A stretch of 64,000 bases of DNA from Sympetrum striolatum (GCA_947579665.1 OX388351.1:51096939-51160938), one strand, 5' to 3'. Positions 32,966-44,705 are shown, numbered from the stretch's first letter. Numbers and translations are program-made. The notes: generated from the sequence alone by a model not told the origin.

Positions 32966-32969
32966 GTAG

Positions 32970-34495
32970 GTTTCTTTCCATTTTAATTGAAAGATGCTGA
33001 CAGTTTTGTGACCGTTATTTTTGTGGAGCTCATGGAACATTGCAATTCTGGTAACTAGAGTGCTTCAAAAGTTTATCTTTGGTAGTCTGCACATCCCTGC
33101 ATCTGAATCTTAATTTCCTCAATGCTCTGATTCAAAGTTTTTGAATCGACTGTTAACTTCAATAGTTTTCGTAAAAGATAAATCTCTATGTTATCAAGAT
33201 GGTGTTGTATGGACAACAATGCTTTCATAACCTTCATCCCTTCCGCTCAGGCATTCCTTCAAAATGAACGAGCATAAGCGCAATAAAACTGTGCGTGTGA
33301 CCCGCATTGCTTCGTGCTTAGCGTCGGCGATACCTTTTATCAAATAGCCTTCAGGTTGATGGCTGCCCTTGGAATCTACTAAATGAGTTGCACTTTAATA
33401 TCGCTACGCATTACACATTCCGAAGGAAACATGTTCGATGCCCTTGAGGTGGTAAGAAATGAGGAATATTTTTTTTATTCGTCACTTTATCGAACTAAAA
33501 AAAAACTTCTACAGACGATACCTCATCTGAAAAGTAACTATAAAAGCGAATTTTTCAGCTTGTGAAAGTTTTTTTTAGCTGATTGTCTTCTGATTGAATG
33601 GATGTTTTGGAGAATGTTTGCGCATGTAACTGTGCTCAAAACATTAACATGTAACCAGCTTCAGAAGTGCTCCAGATATTTACATCAGTAATGATTGTAT
33701 TCTTATAATAACCTGCGCTGCAAAAATAGAATCTCTCGAAGTTGTATCTATGCGATTTTCCTCGAGTTGACGATTGAAGTTTCAAATTAATTCTAACATC
33801 ATAAGATTCCAACAACCGTTTTCCGTTGCCAAACAGACTACAAAATATTAAACGCAGTATAGAAATTATGCAATAGATTTTTTTGTTGTGTTTAAGTGTA
33901 AATTATAATTTTACAGGATTTATTCGAAGTTCCTGATTATCAAGCGTCAAAAAAACACTTGGAAAAATTAATAAAAGTTATTCTGAACTTTTGCGTTTTC
34001 GCGTATTTTATGGTGTCACGACTGAAAGCATATCTAAAGAAGACATACGAAAATGTCAAGATATGAATTAATCCCGGTTGTTTATTCTTTGTTTAGTGGG
34101 GAACCAAGGTATATCGTATCATACCGAGTATTTCATGGTATTAAGTATAATTTAATTTGTCTTATACTACCTTAAACTATCGAGGTTTTGTGCTTTGCAT
34201 AATGTCTTAGTTCTCAATAGTATTTTATCATTAGGAAAAATAAGAACGTTTGACTTTATATTACCGGATATTAAGCTTAATTAGTTACTTTTTTTAAATT
34301 ATCATATTTCCAATTATAGTTCGCCGTTATACTTTCCTGGAATCATGATAAGTTGTTCATATTCAACTAGTTATTTATTATCAAAATTTATTTTGTCATC
34401 AAAGATTTACCATATTCTAATCTTCATGATTTAAGATGTAAAGGGAAAATAGGCTTTCTGATTTCAATGCGAAATTTGTGATTCTTCATAACAAA
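32970..34495. other. AT-rich tract, nothing recognised
   Basis: No conserved coding or repeat signal seen. Confidence 0.35.
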
Positions 34496-34499
34496 CGGG

Positions 34500-34735
34500 G
34501 ATATTGTAGTTAAGATATGGTTATTGTTATTTAGGAATTTTGAATGTAATAATATAAGTATAAAAGGATTTGTCAATTAATGATTGTTGAATGTTATTTA
34601 GAATGTAATGGTTTCTGATTATTAGGTCAGACGAAATGTAATGAATGATCTAGTGAGGTACAGTTATGTATGAAATTGCATTGACGTTGCCACTGTATCT
34701 TTTCCAATCGCAACGTATGTATGTAATGATAATAA
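34500..34735 (-). repeat. E repeat, copy 2
   Basis: AGACGAAATGTAATGAATGA, GTGAGGTACAGTTATGTATG, AAATTGCATTGACGTTGCCA and CAACGTATGTATGTAATGAT are reverse complements of blocks at 19966-20140, in reverse order. Confidence 0.7.
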
Positions 34736-34749
34736 CATGAGGTTTCACC

Positions 34750-35022
34750 ATGAAACCATACGCCGGACGATTAAAGAGGGCGTACGTCTATCATCTTTCT
34801 TTTCTTCAGAGAATACCCTATGAGGATTTAGAGAAGTCTTGTGTAGTGCGATTATCCAAAATATGAGAGGGAAAGAAACGTGTGGGCTGGAGGAAAGAAT
34901 GGAGCGGTAGATGGACGGTTAAGATTGACGAGATGTTAGAGGGATGTAATATTGAAAGGTGGAGTGATAGCGATGATGAAGGCCTTTGTGGGTTTCCCAT
35001 ATTCTCCGATGGGAGGCAGTAA
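34750..35022 (+). pseudogene. 90-codon frame with one internal stop, unknown protein
   Basis: Starting at ATG 34750 the frame reads MKPYAGRLKRAYVYHLSFLQ, RIPYEDLEKSCVVRLSKI, a TGA at 34864-34866, then GKKRVGWRKEWSGRWTVKID, EMLEGCNIERWSDSDDEGLC and GFPIFSDGRQ before TAA. The composition is protein-like throughout and the frame is kept on both sides of the stop, which differs from CGA (Arg) by one base. It begins 15 bases after the E repeat. No family was recognised. It could be a recent pseudogene, a transposon ORF, or chance. Confidence 0.35.
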
Positions 35023-35024
35023 AT

Positions 35025-35228
35025 ATTAAAGGAAAAAACGAATTCTTCCGAAGATAGCTAAGAATCCGGATAATGCCTCGAGTGATCTGATTGGGGTGAA
35101 AGTTCATGGAATGGGAGGAAAAAGAAATTGGAGGGTGAATAAGACTGGAAATTCTTTTGCGAAGGAACAAGTAGAATGTGTTATCTGAGGTTTCTAAGTA
35201 TATCTTAGGATCGGCCTTTCATAAATTC
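35025..35228. other. unannotated tract
   Basis: Continues the same base composition as the preceding frame; no signal recognised. Confidence 0.3.
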
Positions 35229-35690
35229 GGAGCTATTTGTGGGGCCATTACATCGTATATATTCTACTGACAGGGTACATATTTAGCTGTTTTGTTCAAT
35301 ATTTAATTTTGATCCATATTTTTATGTATAAAATATTAATTATAAACGTAGCTATTTGTGGGATTAAATATCTCAAAGGAAATTATGACCAACCCATCGT
35401 ATATATTCTACTGACAGGGTACATATTTAGCTGTTATGTTCAATATTAAATTTTATGTAGAGCTTTCTCAGATAAAATTATCCATATTTTTATGTATAAA
35501 ATATTAATAATAAACGGAGCTATTTGTGGGATTAAAATATCCCAAAGGAAGTCATGACCAACTAATCGTGTATATTCTACGAACAGGGTACATATTTAGC
35601 TCTTGTGTTCAATATTTAATTTTTTGTAGAGCTTTCTTAGATAAAATGATCCGTATTTTTTTGTATAAAAACCAAATAATAAACAATGAT
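35229..35690 (+). repeat. minisatellite, about 168-bp unit, 2.7 copies
   Basis: GGAGCTATTTGTGGG opens units at about 35229, 35347 and 35515; each carries TATATTCTAC, CAGGGTACATATTTAGCT, GTTCAATATTTAATTTT, and (T)CCATATTTTTATGTATAAAA. The first unit lacks the AAATATCTCAAAGGAAATTA block and the GTAGAGCTTTCTCAGATAAA block; units 2 and 3 are nearly full. Confidence 0.88.
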
Positions 35691-35691
35691 A

Positions 35692-36420
35692 AACAAGAGG
35701 AAACTTACAACCAATTGTAACATTACCACAAATGTTTTGCGTTTATTAGTAGCAAACAAAATTCAGTTGCCCTAAATTTTGTTATCGTTATTTCAAGCTT
35801 AACATACAGCTACATTCCTATTTTTTTATTGATAGTAAGAAAAGAAATGTATTTCAAGGAATTTTTTTGACTTATATCGGTTAAAAATATGGTAGATTGA
35901 ATTTATTCTCCTGGTCTGTCGATTTTAAATATGACATCCATCATCTTTTTAAACCAAAAATAGATAACAAACTATCGTATTATTCAATATTTTCATTTTA
36001 ATGCAAAGCGATACTATATACAAGCGAGATTTCGTGAAGTTTGTTTATTTAGGTGATGAGGTCAAGCTTAACTTTGTCGTAGTGTGTTACAATGAGTTTA
36101 TTCATATATTTGGAAAATATCTATAAATACATTGAATGGAGTCTAATATGATGTATAAATTTCTTTATAAAATCTCCCAGAGGAAGTATATCATAATGAC
36201 CTTATACAACAGTTTTATTACTAAGAGAAAAAGACAAACTTTTATACGTAGAAAGTATCTTTTCTTACGATGACGCGGCAAAATTGTTTTTAAATCCTCC
36301 AGCTTGCGAATATTGAGGGCAAGTGATGATCGAAGAGTAGAGGTAGACTCGTCAAAGATATTAATGTTCGCTGTATTTTAGTAGGTTCTCTATTTTCCTA
36401 TCTAATTGATTTTAATTTAC
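35692..36420. other. AT-rich tract, nothing recognised
   Basis: No supported coding or repeat signal. Confidence 0.35.
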
Positions 36421-36424
36421 TGTT

Positions 36425-36535
36425 GTTGTTGCATTGATTGAATAGTGCTTCGACATCTTAAGTCATGTCGCACATGGACTCCCATCGGTAATCAAAGTCG
36501 AACACATTGCACACTTGGCTGTCCGGGAATCCAAT
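36425..36535 (-). mobile_element. tRNA-derived SINE, family S1 copy 3 (diverged)
   Basis: In reverse: GATTCCCGGACAGCC in the head position, GATGGGAGTCCATGTGCGAC, TGTCGAAGCACTATTCAATC and a (CAA)n tail. The 3' half keeps the ATGTGCGA(A/C)ATGAC and GTCGAAGCAC blocks of S1; the tRNA part is badly eroded. Confidence 0.65.
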
Positions 36536-36539
36536 TTGA

Positions 36540-36890
36540 TTAATTTTTTCCCAATGTTTCCATAATACCTGAGAGAAGATAAGCATTGTGTTCAAATGCT
36601 TCACTCTATTTATCATAGCCTAACAAGAGATAAAGGACGGAAATATTACAAAATAAAGAATTAGATATAGTAAAGATTAACTCGTAAATCTGAAGAAGTA
36701 TCTCGTAAAGTGATGCATGTCTTTATTTAGTTAAATATTAAAGAAAAACTAGGTAACCTCCATGTTTATATAGTTAAAAGGTATGTTCTTTTTGTCATCA
36801 TGATGACCTTTGACGTAGAGAAAAATTCAACTTGTGATTTTCTTTACTTAGGCTCGAGGAAATGTAGCGTACACAGCAACGAATGAAATT
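36540..36890. other. unannotated AT-rich tract
   Basis: Lies downstream of the candidate exon's donor site on the minus strand; would be intron if the exon is real. Confidence 0.3.
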
Positions 36891-36892
36891 AC

Positions 36893-37342
36893 CTTTTTGA
36901 TCCCAACAAAAATATTCGGATCCGATTTTATTTCGACTGCTTCTCTATCGGTGGCCCACGTGTTGAACGATCCCCCGTGGAGGACTCCAGCCTCATCAAT
37001 AGCCATATACCATTCCACGAAAGATTCCCTCATTGTTTGCCCCTCCGTCTCTGAGTGCTGCGGGACTCTCCAACGAGTGGTATTCGTGCACTTTTCCCTC
37101 GGACACTTGTACCGCGGAAGAAGCTGTGGGTCCAGCACTCGTCTCGCTAAAGAGGGCCGCAGGACGTCCACTTCGGACCCTGAATGCGTGCGATAGGGGC
37201 AGTAGGAGAGAGGGAATCCATCTTCAAATATTTTCATATCACTCATCTCATACCGGAGATCGGCCCACTCTTTCCCTTTCTTCCAAAGTGGACTCGTTGG
37301 ATAAGCGAAATGATTGTGTTGGTCATTCTTGAGATAAAAGCG
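36893..37342 (-). CDS. candidate internal exon (150 codons), unknown protein
   Basis: The minus-strand frame is open for 171 codons (36848-37360), in DNA clearly richer in GC than its flanks. A possible acceptor (GTGCGGGGCAG before 37342) and a strong donor (AAAAAG followed by GTAATTTC at 36893/36892) bound a phase 0/0 exon. The product starts RFYLKNDQHNHFAYPTSPLW and includes KKGKEWADLRYEMSDMKIFE, a short Cys group (SYCPYR, YKCPREKCTN), RESFVEWYMAIDEAGVLHGG and SDPNIFVGIKK. Composition and the Trp/Tyr/Cys pattern look like a folded, perhaps secreted domain. I do not recognise the family; the acceptor has a weak pyrimidine tract, and the other strand also has 84-99 codon frames. Confidence 0.4.
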
Positions 37343-37364
37343 CTGCCCCGCACATTGGTTTCAA

Positions 37365-39335
37365 AGAAGTTGTTTCGAGGGCCTCCATTACTCACGCATA
37401 ACGCAAGATGTTGCCGTAACGGATGTGATATTTTCTGAATCTTTTGTTCTGACTCGGATGGAGGTGCTGGGAAGTTTGGGAATGGCCCTTGGCTACAATA
37501 ACGCGATGCGAGTTGCAAGAGTGTTGTCTGTAGAAATTTAACGGGGCGCAGATATCGTTGGCCTGTTTTGAAAACTTGTCCACCATCCATTGGCGTGACT
37601 CACAATGGTTCAAAATGTATTTAGGTGGGACAAAGAGTGTTCCTAAAATGTTTTGTATGGAAGGTTATCGTTAAAAAGTAAACATTGCAGATTCATAACC
37701 TTTGGTTTCCGATAATAGGAGTTAAAGCCCATGATGAATTTCCAATGATAGATTTTCCCAAATAGATATGAACTCACCCACAACTCATACAGGCACGTAT
37801 TTTAGATAATTATTAGAAATGAGCATTCTAGAATACGTGCCCAATAACTACTATTTTTCGAAACCTTTCATTTCTTAATTTTTTCTTTATTTTGCATATC
37901 TTTTTGTTTGAATATGTTATAGAACCAGCTCACCTATTCCCATATTAAACACAGTTATAAAATTGTAGAAACTAGGTAATTAAAATATATCATTTGTATT
38001 AAATTCTGCTGATGTAGCTAGTCTTTGCTTCCTTCCCATTCGAATTTAGAATAAAAGTATACAGATTAGGCTTTATTGTGCTGCATAGGTTTGATTTAAA
38101 ACGTAATTGTGCCTAGGTAGATTTAAAGGATTGTTAAGACTGGCTTAGATTTTCTTTTTTCAATTTTATGAGCATTCTCATAATGAATTAATAAATAATC
38201 TCATCATTTACTTAAGTTTTGGAATCTTTGATATAATCTTAGGCTGTTGTATTAATCATATGTATACGTTTATTACTATATCATCTAATTTTATAGTTTG
38301 CTAAAAATTTAAAAATTATAAATGTACTTCTATGATAGATTGCGTTGAACTTCCTTCTTGTTTCATTTGTTGCTGGTAGCATTTACATTTATCAGGAAAA
38401 GATATAACAGAGAGTTGCTTATTACAGAAATTCATTTCACTCGAAATTTCCTTGGCACTTTCTGTTGCATAGAACAAGAGAAAATGTAGTATTAACATAT
38501 GCTTGCATGGAACTCAAATAGCGACGGCATAAATGGCTTGTTGAGTTTAATCTAAATACGTGAGACGATTGATACAAGAGAAATAATGGTTAGTTCTTTT
38601 TGAAAATTGTAATGTGAATGAAATACCTAAATTCTACTTAGAGACGTTTATCTTTGGTGTTTGGGCTGTCAATTATTTTCTACTTTTTGCGTGTGTGTGA
38701 ATATTACCAACAAAATATGGCTCAGCGTTTCTAGTCTTGTAAAACAGTAGCTCAAAAGGGTAATTTTGTCCGTGCAATTATATTCCCATGAAGTTAACGA
38801 AATGTTTTACGCAGTAAAAGAACGGGTGGATAAATGTAATTTTTCCCTTCGAGTTACGCTACGCTTCATAAAGTTGCACCATATGCTGACCTTAACGCTG
38901 TTACGGAAAATGAGGTCGCAAATAGCTTCGTGTTAAACAAAATCAAATTCTTTCCTGGAAATGATGATGATCACGAATGTCAGGCACACGAGTGGATGCG
39001 GAATGAGGTAATTTTTTAATTTGACAAAAAAGCCTCAGTTTTCATTACTCAACCGTGAGGTTTCAAAAATGGAACGTTGATCCGCAACTTTAATTCACTT
39101 TTGACGAATACTGAGTTCCGTTAACATCAGCTTTGAACCACGTTCTGTTTAATTTATGCCGTATTGCGAATCCTATTTAGATTGAGGAAAGTTAAAAGAT
39201 CGGGCTATGGCATTCGTTTGATTTTTACGCTTCAATCGACCTTCGTTACCGTATGTACTCGTGCATTAGCCGAATTTTTCAGTTCATTCTTATGCTGGAA
39301 ATGGCCCCCTCGGCTTATAATCGAGTGAGCGTCCT
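37365..39335. other. mainly AT-rich tract, no gene recognised
   Basis: 37370-37615 keeps the raised GC of the candidate exon and carries a 115-codon minus-strand frame in a different phase; the rest is AT-rich. Confidence 0.3.
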
Positions 39336-39339
39336 TTTC

Positions 39340-39618
39340 CTTTTTCTCCAACAATTTCATGAAGAAGTTAGGAAGGATCAGCTTGAAAATTTTCAAGGCT
39401 TTAAACAGTATCTTCTATCTCATTGTAATGGGACGGATTCCGTTACGACTTGGTGGAACAGCCGCTTGGAAGATTGGTATCATAAACAGAAACAATTATA
39501 TTTGTATGGTCCTGCTAATGTAGGTAAATCTACTTTTGTTAATAAGTTGATAGATAAGGTCCCTCTTACCTGTTCTCCGGTGGAAAAAGTCTTCAGATAT
39601 CGGAAATCGGCTTGTTGA
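39340..39618 (+). pseudogene. SF3-helicase-like P-loop fragment (possible endogenous viral/rolling-circle element)
   Basis: The frame contains LYLYGPANVGKST, a Walker A loop of the GPxxxGKS/T kind, preceded by a Trp-rich approach (TTWWNSRLEDWY) and followed by FVNKLIDKVP. This arrangement is typical of superfamily 3 helicase domains of Rep/NS1-type proteins in small DNA viruses and related rolling-circle elements. The frame ends at TGA 39616-39618 about 24 codons after the Walker A, with no Walker B or B' motif; other frames hold no clear continuation. The upstream start is not defined (an ATG lies at 39253 but the first 30 codons look unlike the rest). It is a broken fragment. Other P-loop proteins cannot be excluded. 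Confidence 0.45.
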
Positions 39619-39733
39619 TTCCTCACCTGCTCAATTAACAATTCCTTATGAATTTTCTCCGTAATTGCTTGCTTGGAGTTGTTGCATCAAAAAGAATCAT
39701 GTTCTTTCGGACGTCCTGATCGGGCGACGTTGG

Positions 39734-39847
39734 ATTTCCCTTCCTATGCTTATACTCGAGTCAATTAGATTTACCAGATTTATTTCATGATAAAATTCGG
39801 TGGAGCGGCTTATATTCGGGTCAGCTTATACTCGAGTATATATGGTA
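39734..39847 (+). repeat. K repeat, copy 1
   Basis: ATTTCCCTTCCTATGCTTAT, ACTCGAGTCAATTAGATTT, GATAAAATTCGGTGGAGCGG, CTTATATTCGGGTCAGCTTA and TACTCGAGTATATATGGTA; matched by 60578-60689. GCTTATACTCGAGT occurs at both ends of the unit as a direct repeat, and ACTCGAGT is itself a palindrome. I recall very similar sequences as widespread animal repeats but could not check. Confidence 0.75.
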
Positions 39848-40079
39848 ATTGGTTGGCCTGCTATCTGTATAGATTTAGTCTTTGAGTAAAGGATGCAGAA
39901 ACATGAATCTTTCATATACTTTTGTCTCAGTTTTATTCATGGATGTAGAGTAATGAAAGTTGTGTTGGCATGAATGATACTAAATGGCATCGATACTAAA
40001 TGGATACTATGATGTCATCGATTAAGGGATTCTTCTTACTGAATACTACGATGAGTATTATCTATAGAGTCATTGATAG

Positions 40080-40475
40080 CAAACTATCTTTATTTATTTT
40101 TTGTAATAATCACTACAATTGTCAAATTCAATATAAATACAAAGTAGATCCTACTAAGCACGGACAGCTTGACAGCAGGTTCCTAGTAGTAAAAACTGTG
40201 GTACATATACAAGCCATTACAAAAATACATTATTATAATAAAAGTGATGCTGTGTGGTAAAAGTGGTGGATAAAAGTGTGGTGATGTTTAAAAAGTGACA
40301 TTAGGATATGTGTATAATATTATTATAAAATTTTAATCGCACATTATCATATTGAAACCTACATATACACAAAACAAATTAATATGAATATACTCATATT
40401 AATCAGCATTTTAATACTAATATTATAAAGGATTTGATGTAAAAATTTTAAATTTTAATAGAACAACTTTCTTAT
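40080..40475 (+). repeat. B repeat, copy 2 (empty site)
   Basis: Matches 24945-25425 in order, including AATCACTACAATTGTCAAAT, CTACTAAGCACGGAC, GCAGGTTCCTAGTAGTAAAA and GAAACCTACATATACAC, and lacks the 77-bp MITE: it reads CTGTGGTACATATACAAGC across the site. Confidence 0.75.
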
Positions 40476-40734
40476 GATTCACTTACACGGACATGGTTTA
40501 TAGTATTTGACCGGATGAGGAAATCGAGGGCCTCTCTTTTTAACTAATGATTGAAGAAATGAGGTTCCAACCGGCCTTCGGTCTGAATACAGACAGTTAA
40601 TTGGTTTGCTTTCGAAGAATATCTGTAATCTAGTGAAAACACATCTATAATATGCGTGTCCTAAAAGCGGAAGAGTGAATTCTTCGGCACGCGGAGCATT
40701 TTCGGTGCCCTTTCTGGTACATTTTTCACATATA

Positions 40735-41330
40735 ATTAGGGTGTCCAGAGGTCCCTGTTTTCCGGGATATGTCCCGGGTTTTAATTACTTCGCCTAGTGT
40801 TCCGAAAATATTTTCGGGGCACCCAAATGCTCCAGCTACTTTGGAGTTCTATGCGTAATCAGTTTCTATTGATCAGCTGAGGTATTTATGATCGCTGATC
40901 TGTGTGTTCATCAATAAACGTATTTTGAGTGCTAGTAATCAGTGTTTTTCAACCGAAAACCTGTTTTATATTTTGAAATAATTTCATCAAAAACCTGTAG
41001 AACTACATTCTATATTTTTCACGACATTCTCAGTCTCTTTAATTTGACTTATTTTAGGACAGTCTTTCCAACTTCTTTACATGCATGAATGTAAAATATT
41101 ATGTACTTCATTGTTTTTCATTAAAATGAATGCAATATTATGACAATCCGTATAATACAGTCCATATTATTAGAATTAATAGGAACTCGAAAGCAAACAG
41201 CTAATTAGGAGTATTCTGATAACTAAAAATATTACTGAACTATGACATTGCCCTAGAAAATTCCTCGCTACATAACGATAGTCCTGAATTTTTGTCCTTG
41301 AAATAGTAAATATCCTGATTTTGCCCAACC
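40735..41330. repeat. possible decayed DNA element
   Basis: AGGGTGTCCAGAGGTCCCTG and GGGATATGTCCCGGGTTTTA at the left, and GTCCTGAATTTTTGTCCTTG with ATCCTGATTTTGCCCAACC at 41280-41330, resemble the two sides of GTCC-rich DNA elements. A second terminus was not found, so this is tentative. Confidence 0.3.
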
Positions 41331-41469
41331 GATCTCTGTAATGTAATTCCTTAGAATAAGAAAATAGTTCCATGTAGTACAATTAAATATGTAATAGCCG
41401 ACTGTATCTGTGTTTGGTGGAGGTGCTTGTATATTATTTATCTGACTGGTTTGACATATTGTACTAATT

Positions 41470-42227
<758 letters not shown>

Positions 42228-42369
42228 TGTCCATGGGAGGTTTTTGGAGGGGTTTCCCTCCCATCCTTGGGCGAATGCCGAACAGATTGTACTGTCATAT
42301 CCCCTCAACCGATGCCACCTGGTATTAATACCAACTTGCAGCGTTTAAATTTATAAATAAATAATAAAT

Positions 42370-42422
42370 AATTGTAATATACATGTAATGCACATGTAAT
42401 TTACTTGTAATGTACATGTAAT
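42370..42422 (+). repeat. short tandem array of TACATGTAAT units
   Basis: TAATATACATGTAATGCACA, TGTAATTTACTTGTAATGTA and CATGTAAT form about five diverged 11-12-bp units. Confidence 0.75.
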
Positions 42423-42424
42423 CA

Positions 42425-43305
42425 ATACCAAATTTTGATACATATGAACTCCGTCAGTTGAAAATAGTCTTGATAAAAATTAACATCTATCAATATAATT
42501 GTCAAAATAACCTATATAAAGCCACTCATCTCACGCCGTACTTATGTATTACTTGGCAAGAAATTCACAATTTCATAAAATATACCATCCGCCCGAAAAG
42601 TCACGTCATCTTTTCTCTGACCACAACGGTGAAAGCAGAGAATAATATCCTTCGTAAACGTGTATGCATATCAGTATTCCTTTAGTTAATATTCGGAGTA
42701 TCAAATGCAGCATCAAATTTGTCAGCCAAAATACCAGTATTTAAATCATACTTAGGGCTGTTACGAAACGCAGAAAACGGCAAGGAACTCGTTTGCTTCA
42801 TCGCTGCAGATTACGGGAGTGGCGATAATCTGAGGATGTTAATGGAAGAAAGCATGGAAAGCGACCCTTACACTTTTGAGACGTATAATCTGTTTCCGTC
42901 TCAGCTCTCTTGCTTATCGCACGCAACAGTGAGGCTCCGGAATCTCGTAACGATGATTGGCTGCTATTTCGCTGACTCATGAAATCCTATGTAAGAATGT
43001 ACGAAGGAATTCAAACTTTCGCCTAGAATCCGAAAGAGAAAATTGAAACGGTGTCTTCAGTGATTTTCTTGCAATTTAAAACTGAAATGTAATGTGAATC
43101 TGAAAACTTATTATGCAAAGGTGGAAGGCCATTATAATGGTAAGGAATTGATAAGTACACTCCCACAGAATTTATTGATGCGACATGTTTTGCTAGCAGA
43201 CTAGCAGCATCAGGCAAATCTTCCTTTCTATTCTTGATTAGTACTGTAAATTTATATATTATATAATGTTAACCATACATTACTATACACTATACATTAT
43301 TTGTT
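42425..43305. other. mixed tract with a weak coding candidate
   Basis: At 42719-42982 the plus strand is open for 87 codons in moderate-GC DNA, with MSAKIPVFKSYLGLLRNAEN and ELVCFIAADYGSGDNL. Its composition is plausible, but there is no recognised family, and the opposite strand is also open. The rest is AT-rich. Confidence 0.25.
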
Positions 43306-43309
43306 TTAC

Positions 43310-43425
43310 TAAGGTGGCGGAGTGGTTAGCGTGCTAGCACTCTAATGCCAATGTCCCGGGTTCGAATCCCGGCTAGTCAGATTTTCTGGCAAGGGAATAG
43401 ATGTGTGTCTTTGCAAATAGTAGTA
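43310..43425 (+). mobile_element. tRNA-derived SINE, family S3 copy 2, best-preserved Pol III promoter
   Basis: A box TGGCGGAGTGG (43315-43325) and B box GGTTCGAATCC (43359-43369) are exact consensus matches at normal spacing. The tail CTAGTCAGATTTTCTGGCAA and GGGAATAGATGTGTG matches the S3 copy at 9712. The ends do not form an acceptor stem. Confidence 0.8.
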
Positions 43426-43426
43426 A

Positions 43427-43472
43427 TCATTTATTTTATTTATTTATTTTATTTATTTATTTATTTATTAAC
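43427..43472 (-). repeat. (AAATA)n tail of the LINE fragment
   Basis: The plus strand reads TTTATTTTATTTATTTATTT repeated; in the LINE's own orientation it is an A-rich 3' tail, 3' of the coding remnant at 43657-44030. Confidence 0.7.
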
Positions 43473-43656
43473 AAGCATCAACATACAGCACGAAGCCAAT
43501 TACTGCCGATGATTAACAATAATAATAATGAACAAAATAAAAATAAAATCGTAAAAAATCAACAAATTAAACATATAATAATATAACAAATGAATATGCG
43601 CATACACACAAATAAAGAATCATAGAAAAATCATAGAAAAATTGTATTTTTCCACG

Positions 43657-44030
43657 TCAAACTCGTGGAATCATATTCTGAATAGATTTCGGAGATAAGA
43701 AGAAAGGATCGAAAAGAGTATTGGAGGAAAGAGAGTTGAAAATTGAAGGAATGCGAAAGAAGAGTGATCGTTTTACTATTGATAGACGAGGAGTAATCAA
43801 AGAGAAGGTATCGGATAGGCGTGTTGTTCTTGAGGGAACTCGGAAAGAGAAAAGAGAGAGTAAGAATGGGGAATCAACTTTGCTATTTATTATATTATGT
43901 AAGAAGGAAATGTCGGAGAAAGTATGAGAGGCTTTGATTGGGGTGAGATTAAGGTGATTGAGAAGATGATCTTTTGGCATATTTCTATATGACGGGACTC
44001 GAAAATAAACTATTTTTAGAAAGAAATTTA
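43657..44030 (-). pseudogene. LINE ORF2 C-terminal fragment
   Basis: The minus-strand frame includes FFLKIVYFRVPSYRNMPKDH, DISFLHNIINSKVDSPFLLS, LFSFRVPSRTTRLSDTFSLI and FFRIPSIFNSLSSNTLFDPF. This is the layout of the last domain of many non-LTR ORF2 proteins: (F)L(Y/H)-IIN--ID-P-LL--I-FRVPSR-TR--D-F, then a short basic stretch and FNSLP. It ends at a stop at 43657 and is followed by an A-rich tail. The frame is kept for over 100 codons, so it is a comparatively young copy. Confidence 0.85.
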
Positions 44031-44034
44031 AGAT

Positions 44035-44610
44035 AATAAATAAATATATTAGATAAAAATAAATTTAATAGAGCATTCCCAGTCGTGACATTGCTCTTTT
44101 AAAGGAATGTAATCATCCATTGAAATGGATGTAATTGGGATGTTCCTGTTTCCATTAGAGAAGTTATTATTTTCTTGATTTGTACTATAAAATTTATGTA
44201 CTGTAAAGAAAAAGTTGCCTGATACTGATACATTTCGCATCAATAGATTCTATGGGAGTGTACGAAGTATTTTCTTTTCCATTATTATGGATCTGAAAAG
44301 TCTATCAAATACTTCTGCACAGGTCATTTTAGTGCTGGGTGTAGTTCTATAAGATCCACATTAATAATAAAATAATAATAATAATGGTTTAACGGAAAGA
44401 TAAATGACCAATTTTGAGATTTAATACCTTTCTATCGACAGAGAAATAATGCAATATGAATTCGGAAATGTATATTTCATTTGTAAACGTTTTTAACTTT
44501 TTCCCCAATACTTCAAGTTCTAGTATTTTTGAGATCATTATGGGAAGATCTAATGGAGTAGTTGCTTTAGCATATTTTTGGACTCTCTGGATTTATTTAT
44601 GAAATTAAAT
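44035..44610. other. AT-rich tract, nothing recognised
   Basis: A short (ATA)n run at 44363-44383; no coding signal. Confidence 0.35.
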
Positions 44611-44614
44611 GAAT

Positions 44615-44705
44615 TATCTCAGCGGTGAATTGGTGGCATACTCCTGTTCCGACTTGAAGGTTCCGAGATCTAATCCCGGCTAATCGGACATTTCAGTTTA
44701 GTGAA
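44615..44705 (+). mobile_element. tRNA-derived SINE, family S3 copy 3 (eroded)
   Basis: CTCAGCGGTGAATTGGTGGC in A-box position, AGGTTCCGAGATCTAATCCC as a broken B box (insertion between TTC and GA), then GGCTAATCGGACATTTCAGT like the S3 tail start. Confidence 0.5.

Noticed and set aside
34818..35170. Minus-strand frames of 60 and 83 codons opposite the broken frame at 34750
   Set aside because: Ser/His/Pro-rich products without motif; they appear to be antisense shadows of the plus-strand frame.
43315..43385. Possible functional tRNA gene with perfect A and B boxes
   Set aside because: The 5' and 3' ends do not pair as an acceptor stem, and the tail is shared with other dispersed copies, so it is a SINE.
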